Assembly: GCA_963377175.1 (NCBI GenBank) | Contig: CAUJNA010003068.1 | Span: 98,501-162,500 of the forward strand | DNA: 64,000 nucleotides | Source of the DNA: Effrenium voratum | Taxonomy: Eukaryota; Sar; Dinophyceae; Suessiales; Symbiodiniaceae | Reading direction: 5' to 3' | Part shown: positions 13,001 through 25,000 of the stretch, one piece after another | Position numbering within the stretch: the stretch's first letter is position 1 | How the letters are laid out: the number at the start of each line of letters is the position of its first letter | The notes under the pieces: model-generated | The model's database searches: none | Seen by the model: the letters and a program-made list of their open reading frames with translations, nothing else | What the model was told of the DNA's origin: nothing | Made by a program: the position numbers and the translations under genes

Positions 13001-16000
13001 GTGCTGGTGGATGCTGCTTTGCGAGCTTGACGGCCGGGTGCTAGGGGGCATGCAGTTTGAGGAGCTGGTGGATGCTGCTTTGCGAGATTGAGGGCCTGGG
13101 TTGCTAGGGGGCATGCAGTTTGAGGTGCTGGTGGATGCTGCTTTGCGAGATTGAGGGCCGGGTGCTAGGGGGCATGCAGTTTGAGGTGCTGGTGGATGCT
13201 GCTTTGCGAGCTTGACGGCCGGGTGCTAGGGGGCATGCAGTTTGAGGTGCTGGTGGATGCTGCTTTGCGAGCTTGACGGCCGGGTGCTAGGGGGCATGCA
13301 GTTTGAGGTGCTGGTGGATGCTGCTTTGCGAGCTTGAGGGCCGGGTGCTAGGGGGCATGCAGTTTGAGGTGCTGGTGGATGCTGCTTTGCGAGCTTGACG
13401 GCCGGGTGCTAGGGGGCATGCAGTTTGGGGTGCTGGTGGGTGCTGCTTTGCGAGCTTGACGGCCGGGTGCTGCAGGGGTGCTGCTTTGCGAGCTTGACAG
13501 GAGAGTGCAGTTTGAGGTGCTGGTGGATGCTGCTTTGCGAGCTTGACGGCCGGGTGCTAGGGGGCATGCAGTTTGCTTTGCGAGATTGAGGGCCGGGTGC
13601 TAGGGGGCATGCAGTTTGAGGTGCTGGTGGATGCTGCTTTGCGAGCTTGACGGCCGGGTGCTAGGGGGCATGCAGTTTGAGGTGCTGGTGGATGCTGCTT
13701 TGCGAGATTGAGGGCCGGGTGCTAGGGGGCATGCAGTTTGAGGTGCTGGTGGATGCTGCTTTGCGAGCTTGACGGCCGGGTGCTCGGGGGCATGCAGTTT
13801 GAGGTGCTGGTGGATGCTGCTTTGCGAGCTTGACGGCCGGGTGCTAGGGGGCATGCAGTTTGAGAGATTGAGGGCCGGGTGCTAGGGGGCATGCAGTTTG
13901 AGGTGCTGGTGGATGCTGCTTTGCGAGCTTGACGGCCGGGTGCTAGGGGGCATGCAGTTTGGGTGCTGGTGGATGCAGTTTGAGGGCCGGGTGCTGGTGC
14001 AGGTGCTGCTGCTTTGCGAGCTTGACGGCCGTGCATGCAGTTTGCCTGCTTGTGCTGCAGATGCTGCTTTGCGAGGACGGCCGGGTGCTAGGGGGCATGC
14101 AGTTTGAGGTGCTGGTGGATGCTGCTTTGCGAGGCATGCAGTTTGAGGTGCTGGTGGATGCTGCTTTGCGAGATTGAGGGCCGGGTGCTAGGGGGCATGC
14201 AGTTTGAGGTGCTGGTGGATGCTGCTTTGCGAGCTTGACGGCCGGGTGCTGGGGGCATGCAGTTTGAGGTGCTGGCGGGTGCTAGGGGGCATGCAGTTTG
14301 AGGTGCTGGTGGATGCTGCTTTGCGAGCTTGACGGCCGGGTGCTGGGGGGCATGCAGTTTGAGGTGCTGGTGGATGCTGCTTTGCGAGCTTGACGGCCGG
14401 GTGCTAGGGGGCATGCAGTTTGAGGTGCTGGTGGATGCTGCTTTGCGAGCTTGACGGCCGGGTGCTAGGGGGCATGCAGTTTGCAGCTTTGCTAGGGGGC
14501 ATGCAGTTTGAGGTGCTGGTGGATGCTGCTTTGCGAGCTTGACGGCCGGGTGCTAGGGGGCATGCAGTTTGAGGTGCTGGTGGATGCTGCTTTGCGAGCT
14601 TGACGGCCGGGTGCTAGGGGGCATGCAGTTTGAGGTGCTGGTGGATGCTGCTTTGCGAGATTGAGGGCCGGGTGCTAGGGGGCATGCAGTTCAGGTGCTG
14701 GTGGATGCTGCTTTGCGAGCTTGACGGCCGGGTGCTAGGGGCATGCAGTTTGGGGTGCTGGTGGATGCTGTTTTGCGAGCTTGACGGCCGGTTCTAGGGG
14801 GCATGCAGTTTAGGGTGCTGCTGGATGCTGCTTTGCGAGCTTGACGGCCGGGTGCTAAGGGGCGTGCAGTTTGGGGTGCTGGTGGATGCTGTTTTGCGAG
14901 CTTGACGGCCGGTTCTAGGGGGCATGCAGTTTAGGGTGCTGGTGGATGCTGCTTTGCGAGCTTGACGGCCGGGTACTAAGGGGCATGCAGTTTGAGGCGC
15001 GGGTGGATGCTGCTTTGGTTGTACCGGGTGCTAGGGGGCATGTTTGGGGTGCTGGTGGATGCTGTCGGCGTGTAACGGTTCGTGGCTGGTGTATCGTCAT
15101 GATGTTCCCACGTTATGGTGTGTGGGTGTAGTGGCGCCGTGATGCTGTCAACATCAGGATGATGCAGAATTTCATTAAGCTGTCGCAAGATGGTTCGTGG
15201 CTGTGGTATCATCATGATGCTGCCTTTACCATCAGCATGATGCTGTTCGCATCACCATGATGCTGTCCGCATCATCATGATGCTGTCCGCATCATCATGA
15301 TGCTGTCGAACTCATCAGGACCTCGTTTTTGCTTTTTCCTGCCGGATTGCTCTTAAAATCATCATTATGCTGCTGATCTCATTAGGACGTTGTCTGCGCG
15401 TTTGTTTCGTGGCTGTGGTGTCATCATGGTCTACATCATCATGATAATGCTGCGTCATGGTTCGTATCCGTGGTGTGCTATCTTGGGTCTATGCTGGTGT
15501 ATTTTTTTGTTGGGGGGGTTCCCCTACTACAATAGACTAGAGAGAAAAGTTGGTACCCGAAATAAAACCGCTCTACTGGAGGAGCCAGCACGGACTCAGC
15601 AAAGAAACTCAGAATTGGACAGTAAAAGCTACTGTCGCATGCTAAATTGGTACTTGCCCGGCCACGAAGCCAAGCAAACAAATGCGGATGACATGTACCA
15701 AATGAAGGACGTTACTTATTCAGGGATGGAGTTTTACGGAACCATGACCGCAAGGCTCGCGGCATGGCTTGCATGGTGTCCACTGTGGATCTTGCCAACC
15801 CACCATTGCTGGGGTGGGAACCCCCGAGAAACTTTAATGTGTTAGAGGGTAAGAGTTAAGCACACACGCGGGCCCTGGGCAAAGAACATCAAAGCTGCAA
15901 TATGTTGCAAATACGCTGCTTGAGGTGTGGCAGTTTGACGACAGCTTGCAGTAAGTCAAGGCAACACTCGGGGTTTTGAAAGAGCGAAGAGTCTCATGTG

Positions 16001-19000
16001 AATATGAGTGAACATGAGTGAGCATGAGTGATTTTTGCAGGATCTGCAGATGATTCTTGGGAACCTGAGTGAAGAGTGTGTCAACTCTGCCAGTCGGCTG
16101 AGCTCGGGAAGCTTGGGAGGCAACACATGACGAAGCTGGTTGCTTTTGGCTACCAAGTATTTGCCAATGTTCATTGTTTTCCCCTCTCCACCCATACACC
16201 CGGCCACCCACCTACCCACCTACCCAGCCATCCATCCAGGGTTGGAAGCAAGCCAACCAATGTTCAAGAGTCTCTTTGGCTTGTGCAGCCCCTCAAAATG
16301 GAGTTCCGTTCTCAGGGGTTTGATGGTTGGTCAACCACTTGACCCCGTGCCACGTGAACCGCGTGGTTAAAATCGTTGCGCCAGGACTCCGTGGTTTGGG
16401 AGAAGATGGGCTCGTTGAAGGTGGCGGTGCTGGACAAGACGGGCACCATCACCAAGGGCAAGCCCCAGGCGCGGAATCGACTCTCCAACTCTCTCGGGCT
16501 CTCGCGGCCTTTGGAACCCTGCGCCCAAAGCCCAGAGCCGGAGGAGTTTTGGAACATGAAGTAAAGCGACTTGAGCACAACTTGATGCCATGTGCACTTG
16601 TTGGTGGTACTTGGCCAAGGTGGTCCTTTCATTCCTTTCAGTTCTTCATGGCTGTGCTACATTTTGACGTCAGTGTCGATAGTTTTGTCAAAGCTTGAAA
16701 CTCATGGGATGGCTCTGTGACAAGCCAGTGAGCCTCTGACTGATTGAGTCATTGAGCAGTGGCCGCTCCCCGACAAGAGTCCGGGTTTCGTGCAAATTCT
16801 GGAGGTGAGCCTCCATCTCTCGACGATGCGCAGGTGAAATGATTACGTGCCGTTCGCAACAAACTCCGGAATCGAAGATGTTGGATGCTCAGACTGAAAA
16901 GCAAGGGACAAGTTGAAGCTTTACGCTTCCTTTTGCTAAGATTGGCTTCTGCTTGCATTGGCAACTTGCTTGTGTTTTTCTTTTTCCAAGTTTTCCAACA
17001 TGTACTGGTGTATTTGTTTGGTCAAGGTATTTCAACTCCCAGATTTCCTTCAATTTTGAATCTCCTGGCTTCTTGGGATTGGGGCCTGTTTTTCAACAAA
17101 TCCCTAAACAACCGAATGGTTGCGGAGCTACATTTTTCTTGGCAACAAACAGCAAGCAAATTGACAAGAACTTGGAAACCCAAAAGCGCCAACAGGAAGA
17201 CAGCCCGACGGATAGAAGCTCGGGGCCTTCCGGTAGCTCCGGACGTGAGGTCACTCGAAGTGAAGCTTGCTTTGACTTTGCGAGTGCGGGTTTCTCCGAA
17301 CTGACACGGCCGGAGGTTGTGGACCGGAATGTCATTCGCAGGCCACTTGTATGCCATATACTGCTTCCAACTCATGCTGTCAATACGCATGCAAAGAGAG
17401 GACATGGAAACCACCCAGTTTTCCCTCCGGGACGATCCACTGCGATGGCCGTTTCTGGGAGAGCAACTCACGCGCCACACATGGCACTGGCGCTTGTTGC
17501 AGGTGGTGGCCGTGTCTTTGCTGCCAGGCCATCTGAGTTGGTGAAGCGGGTTAGTTGGTTTGGATATGAACGGTCGGGCACTAGTCAGCAAGCTGACTTT
17601 GGAGAGCCAGGATTTTTTTCACCTGGGGGGGTAGAAAACCGTCTTTGCCGATGAAACCCACCCGCCCCACCCACGCCACCGCCCCCACACCCCCCCCCCC
17701 CCACCCTCCCCCCCACCCTCCCCCCCACCCTCCCCCCCACCCACCCTTGATGTGTTCGCGGCGTGGCCGATGAAACCCTTCCTTTGTTTCTTCTCGAGGC
17801 GCGGCGGCCTCGAGCGCGGCTGGGCCGGTGGCCAAAGCTTCGGCGCCGCTGGGGCGCAAGGGCAAGGAGCGCGGAGCCGACTCGTTGGTCGCATGAGGGG
17901 AGGGGGATGAGCTAGGTCCCCCAGTGGTGCCCTTGTACCATTCATTTTTTTGGGGAGGGTTGGGAATACAGAAAAAAAGGTGGTACCCTTAATTCTAACC
18001 TCTCTACTGGAGGACTTGATGACGGTGTGAGGCTGAGGACCTCGCGGGGTGAGCGGAATCCACAGATCTCATCTAAGTTTCTGCCATGGATCCGCTGCAT
18101 CGAGGAATCGCTGACCGCCGCTGCAAATATATCCATGCGGTTCATGTTCTGGACGACATTGCGGGCAGGAGGAAAGTGCAAGAGAGTCGGCCTTCATCGG
18201 CTGGTTCTAGCCTCAGAATCTGCAGAATCCGCTGGTTTGAATCTTCATACAGCGGGGATTTTGTCCCCTTTTGATCGTTTGAGTGGCACCCGCAACTTGT
18301 GACGAATAGATGCCAAGCACAACTCTGCGCATGGTTGCTTCATTCCGGGTGAATCTGACAATGGCCAGCCCTACTGTTGAAGGACTGTTTTTTGGGTTTA
18401 AAGACGTCTAGCTGCGTAACTGGCGAGCTGCTGATGGATGGATGCATCCACAAGTTGTGTCCCACCCAGCGCTGCCCCCGAAGGCCGACGACGCTGAAAG
18501 TGCCACCTTCAGCCTCAAAACCAGAGCTTGAGAAAGACAAGGGGCAGTATGCCCTAGTTTTTTTTTTTAGCAGTGCCCTTCTCTCCCCTTTTTTGGGGGA
18601 GGGTTCCCCTACTAAAATCGACTACAGAAAAAAGGGCACCCTTGTTCTAACCTCTCTACTGGAGGACCTACTTGAGAAAGACGGGGGGCAGTATGCCTGT
18701 ATTTAATCAACACCTAGCGTTCAGCTCCCTAGACGCAGTTGCTAAGGCTTCTGAGAGCTGTGGAGTCCACCAGCGAGCATCCCTTGGCAGAGGTGCCGCG
18801 CTGAGAGGGGGAAGTGGTCAGCGCTCAGCACGTGAGTGAAGGTTTCGCAAGGCCGCGTCTTGTCTATGCAGTTCGAATTGCAAGAGGCACGTCTTGAAGC
18901 ATGCCCTTGTGGCATTTCGAGCCTGTGGCTGTGTTTTGCTTCTGTTTGTGAAGCTTGTTTCCTAGGCAGGTGCTGGTTTACCCTGTCGGACCCTTTGAAG

Positions 19001-22000
19001 GCTTGGGGCATGAACGCGAAAGTTGGGAATCTTAAGTCTTAAGTTTTATCCCTACAAAGCTTCAGATAGTCTCTCCTTGTCCTTCAGTGTATGCAGCATT
19101 TGATTTGCACAGATGCATGAAACCACTTGTTCTTTTGACCATTCCTTGCCCTCACGGGCTTCTGCCAGACATAGTGGCGGCATGTGCTGGCAATGCCTCA
19201 GAACCTTCAACCGAGTTTAGTTGGTTGGATTTCATAGCTTCATGTGCTGCTGATGTTTTTTTTTGGGGGGGGTGCTGAATGCACATGTGACAAAGCCAAA
19301 GCCGCAGAACACACAACGGCGAAATCGGGAACACTTCAGTCGCAAAAAGTGCATCTCAGAAGAAATCGTTTATATGGATGTTTCATGATGTGTTTATGTT
19401 TTCCAATCTTCGCTTCTTTCCTTTTCGCTGTGATGGCTTGAGCCCGCCTGGGTATTTGTGCCAGACGTTGGACATCCTGATGCCTGCGCTTCGCCCATGA
19501 GCGCGCATGATGGCGGTGCAGTCGGAACACTATTGTTCAAGGAATGTTCTGGTTGACGTGCAGTGACCTCCAAGCCAACGTTTCCCAAATCATGCTCTGC
19601 AGCATATGTTGTTCCACCATGTTCGCCCAATCTGTCTGCCCAACAGGGCAGACACAAATAGGCTAAGACCCAAAGAAAACCACATGCGGGGTTCCTTCGC
19701 TCTTCTGGGGTTTCCCCTAGGGTCCCGTTGTTTTTGCGCCTCAAGTTGGTGCCCTCTTGGCTGGCAAGCGGCGTATTGTAACCTGGAGGGGTGTAGTTCA
19801 AAACACACTACCATCGTGTAACACGTATGCTGTATATGCAGAGGCAAAGTCACAAGCATCTATCTACACAGATGCGCATGCATAATTATACATCAATCTA
19901 TACATATATATATATATATATGTATATTCATGCACATATCTCCCTACACAATATGTGTCTAACACAATGTGGTTCTATGTTTGTGCTTTGTCATATTACC
20001 CAGTGAAAGACGGGCGCAATCTTCTCCTTGTTGAATAGACGGCCTGGCCAGGCCTTGCGGCTCTGGGCGGAGTCGGTGTGCGAAACCGTGGCAGCGGCCG
20101 AGGATTTCCAGCACCAACCGGGCCAAGGCCTGCCGTGCCAGATGGAAATGATTCTTTGCCGGCGCCCCGCTAGGGGTTGCGGAAAAGAGGTTACCCTTTG
20201 TAACAATCATGGAAGTGGACAAAGGGGTTGCCCAAAAGGAAAGTAGTCTTCCAAAACCCTCCTGTCAGCTTCCATGTTGGAGGGCAAGAAGCGCTCCTGC
20301 ATGCTCCCCCGCATTTTGAACAACTCAGGTTCTGGAAATATCCACCCTGGATTAATCAACTTAGCGGATGAGCAGAACACCTCGAAAGCAAGAAACACCG
20401 CTGATACCTCGCGCTTGCAAATGCTTTCAGCACACGACCCAAGAGGCACGCGAGACGGTGGCAAGATCATTCACTGGTTCAGTGGTTGCATGCGGGGAAG
20501 CTGCCCATGTAGTTGCATGTTCTTTTCGCGCTAGGTGCGCTAGGTTTATTTATCCCCAATGCAACATGGTTGCGGGGCAGGGCTTGGCACACTTGCCAAT
20601 TGGGCTCGGCACACACCCAAATTGAAAGGTTCGGGCCTTCCCCCCACCCAAATGACACAATGTAGGCTTGAGCATTGCCAAGTCTTTACAACGCAAGCCC
20701 ACTCTAGTCCGCCCCACCTTCCTACAATCTCATGCACGTGTTTGCGGCTAGGCTTCATTAGGAGGCGGTCTATGCTTACGAAAAGGACCTGCATATGTTA
20801 CGTAATGCATACACACATATATATATATAGCATACTTCACAACGTGCATATTCGGCCATACTTGTAAGTTGCATGTATTTGCCTATTTATAGCGAGCTCT
20901 CCACCTACGGGCATAACAAGCAAAAGCCATGGTAAAGGTCCCATGGGGATCCAATTCTCCAGTTCGCTTCTGGAATTGTAGAGAAAACATTGCAGATGTT
21001 CAGACTCTTTTTTGGGGTTCCCACTCAGGAAGTGAGTGCAAGTTGCATGTCTTTCTCCTTTGGCTCTTCAGGCGTGAGCTGCCGTGTGCCCGGTCTGGGC
21101 CTTGTGCGCTGCGGGCGGCCCTCGGGCGCGCTGCCGGAGGAGTGGCAGCAACGGCAGGCGGAGGGCTGCGCAGGGGGCCCCACAGGCTCAAGGTGCGCAC
21201 GGCGTTCAACACGCTTAGCTCTTTGAATTAAACTCTCCAGACATGTTGAGAATATAACTAGTTAGATATATATATATATATATATGTATGTATATGTGAA
21301 TATGTTTCTGGACTATATATAATATGTACATGTAGAACTCTCTGTTCATATTCAATGTTACATCAAATGCAATTGATTCATATAGTAGCTATATGTATGA
21401 ACATATTGCTCAATTCGTACCTGCAAGCAGTTTTGCTGGTCAATGGTTTTAATTCGAGGAACTGGGGCTAGTCCCTTTGGAACCATCGTGCCAACCGAAA
21501 TGGGCTGAACATCCAAGATGCAGTGTGGCCAGACTGGCTCTATGTGATATGTCGGGTCCAGAAAATAGAGGCACTGATCCTTTCCATCTTGCGGGGTGGG
21601 TGGGGAGGGCACCTCATAAAGGAAAGTGGGCAGGGCAGTTTCTGCAGCCTGAGGCAGTCCACCCATGCCCATGCCAGCCGGTGCCGGCGAAGTCGCTGAG
21701 TGCTTAAATGCCCCCCAACCTGGATTCCAGGCTCCACCGACGGCAGCCCAAGGCGAGGCAGTTTGGGCTCCATAGTTCTGACTGGGGGTAGGTGATGGTT
21801 CGAACTGGCCCAGAGTTCACTTGGTGTAGTTTTTTAGTGTTTAGTGGTCGTTTCTATTTAACCCACCAAAAGTTAAACTTTTAGTGGATCAGAAAACGGG
21901 CAGCCCAGTTCAAATTAGCCCCCCATGACACGGTGAAGCAATGCCCCCCCCCGGGCTCGCGTGGCTCGCGTCGCCGAGGTGGTGGTCGCCCTGGACGTGG

Positions 22001-25000
22001 CGGAGCAGCCCTGCGCGCTGCTGGCGCTGCGCGATGAGCTCCAGGAGTGCTCCCAGCAAGCGGCCCCACGGCTTCGGCGGATGGAGGGAGGGAGGGAGGG
22101 TGACGGGGTCTGGGGGGGGGGCAGAGTTTGGGGGGTCCCGTTTTTCCGAGGGTGCTTACCTGGTTATGGCAGATGTTTTTTTGGGGGGTCCTTTTTTTGT
22201 TTGTTCCGAGGGTACCAGGTTTTGCCTGGTAAGGACAGCTCTCCAAAGCGGAAAACCGCTCATCGATTATCGATTTGGACATACCCAGGCGAATCTTCAA
22301 AACATGTTTTTCGCCCAGAGGGGGCCGAATGGCTTCCGGAAGCTGGAGTCGCCTGCTGAGCTGTTTGTTTTTGAAAATTGAGGGATTAATAAATGATCTT
22401 ACTCCATTGGAGGGCGCCCAGAACATGCTTGTTAGAAAATAAAGTCCCACAAACAGGTTGGACCATGTTGGTATGTTCGAGTCGCTCAATGTTCGAGGGC
22501 TATGGGAAGTCGGAGGGCCGGAGGGTCAAACGTGAAACCTTGTTCTGCTTGGCTAAGTCAATTGTAAAGCATGGTGAAGGACAGAGTCAAATATGCCACC
22601 TTCCTATGTTGAGTACCGCGGATAGTTAAGACTGGCTGGTTTTTCCCATTGTTCAAGAGGGGCGTCGGACACTGGTCAACGATCAGAATTGCAAGCGTTG
22701 CTCGCATTTGTGCAAGTAAGGCTTGCCCACGTCGCTGGCATTGGATTGTAGTGGGAAGAAGCCTGGACTTTGATTTTCCTCTTGATCCCTACTTGTCCTG
22801 TGGTTCCACGTTGCTTTTTGGTTGTTAGTTGTCCCTTTGGGGCAACGACTCTTGTTCTTCCCCACCAACCGGAAATATTGTAGGAATCAAAGCTCACCGA
22901 TTGAATGTTTGCTCACCGCAGTGACGAACAAATATGTTGCTCAGCCCCTAGTCGATGTCAATTCGTTCTCAGCCGTCTCAAGAGGCATCACACTGGTGAC
23001 TTTACGTGTGCCTAGTGATGAAAACCGTTCCAACTCCCAAAGCATGCGGAAGCTCAAGCTAACCCCAGCCAGTGGCATAGCACGGCGGATTGCAACCTCT
23101 ACCACTGCACCACAGCGGTGCCAGTGCCGCCACACAACATGACGGATGACTGAGAGCATGCCAACGCAAGCCTTTCTACATGAGCCATCGACGGAACGCT
23201 GCATGAGACAAAGCTCTAGACAATCCACCACAAAAAGGCACTGTTTAGCCAAAGGGAACAGGTGCCGAACACGAAACCTCACTCATGCGGGCTTGTTGGC
23301 TAATTAGCATGCTACCAGTACTATATTTTTTGTGCTGGACAATTCGGAGATGGGCTCTCCTGTCCAAAATCGGCAATTACATTCTGCAAGATGAAGTAAG
23401 GTGATCATTGCATTGACGGCATTCCACGTGGCTGAGGCATTCCTTGCCTTGGTTAGGGTTCTTCTTTCCCCCTTGGCATTAGCCGCCCAGGCGCCGCTTG
23501 TGCCGACTCGAGCAGGGGTTGCGAAAGACATATTTGAAGAACTAGGCCCTAGCCCGTCTTCAAGCAGCGAGGAGCTTGCAACAAAACATAGCAAAACTGG
23601 GTGGCGGTTGGTTTGCTTAGGAATCCGTAGGCAACCCTGTAAATTCCCCATGGTTTGTGGTGGCTTTGCTTGCAATTTTTGGGCATCCGTAGATAACCGC
23701 TTGGTATCCCGTGGGTTTCGCAGCTTCTCGAGGTGTCTGATCTGCACCGCGCTGGCTTCCAGGTGTGGCTCTGCACAGGGGACGAGCCCCGCACCGCCCA
23801 CGCGGCACCTCGGTGGCCCAGTTGGGTTCTAACGGGGTGGCTCGGTTTTGGACAGGTTGCACCCCTATTGGGTTTCGGGTTTCCTTTTGGTTCATTTCCC
23901 TGAGCCACACCCAAAAAAAGAAGACCAAAAAGCAGAAGAGTAAACACGGGGCAGCCTCAAAACAGACACACCCAAATGGGCTTCTTTCGGATGCTGCACG
24001 CATTTAGTTAGGTCTTTTGACACAAGTGATCGGTTCGTTTTAGCAGAGCCCGTCGAACGGGTCCCTGGCTTGTTTCAATTGTGTTGGGCAGTTTGGCCTT
24101 GCCAGTCAAAGTGGCAAGCACTTGTTTCATTGCCGGGTGGTTTGAGTTTCTGCCGATTATCTCTTTGAAAGGTATGGGTCAGAGGAAAGAGTCAATGCCA
24201 AAACTGTCTCACAAAGCGTTATTAGAGGACCCACAAGCTTCCGTTATGCCTATGTGTTTGCTGTTTGTATTGTTTTTGCTGGTCGGGAGCATACTTAGGG
24301 AGTGACGCATGCATGCAACCTTTGGCCGAGCAGTGGCATGTGGCGAAGATGGCCGAGATGAATGTTGTGCTTTCTAGGCAGCTTGTCCATTCATGCCTAC
24401 CCGCTCCAATGGCAAATCAGGAATGTGAAGCAGAAGCCAAGTGAGATAGTGAGTTGCCAGCTGAGGAGTGTCCCCGCATCTTGAAGCTATGCCTAGGTGA
24501 ACTTCCCCTCTATTTTTTTGGTTTCCTTAGGTTTCTCCTTGGTTTCTCCTTGGTTTCTCCTTGGTTTCCCTTGGGTTTCCATGGGTTTCCCCTTAATTTT
24601 CGGGGCTTCCCTGGTATCCCCCTTGGTTTCTTCTAGGTGTCCACTCCTGGATTTCCCTGCGTTTGCCCTGCCAGGTTGCGTCGAAGGTGGGCATTGCCAA
24701 GGAGCGGGTGATGGCGGCTTGCAGCCCGCAGGCGAAAGCCAAGCTGGTGGAGGAGGGGGCCCCCCTCCGCCCTTCAACCCGATGTCCGGATGGCACTGCC
24801 GCCATTTTTGGGGCACCTTTTAGGTTCGATTGCTTCAGGTCCGTTTGAATCAAGAGAATGGGTTGCACGTTGCAAGGATCGGCTGGAGTTTGGGGGCCTG
24901 CTGAAATTACACGACATCCGCATTGAATGGGAGAGGCCTCTGTCTTTGCCTCCCTCCGTTTGCCATTCGCTTGTTCCGCTGGCCCTTCAAGCGCTTGGAA

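Noticed and set aside
23085..23120. tRNA or tRNA-derived SINE on the minus strand
   Set aside because: Box A-like TGGTGCAGTGGTAGAG is present, but no acceptor stem, anticodon arm or box B could be folded.
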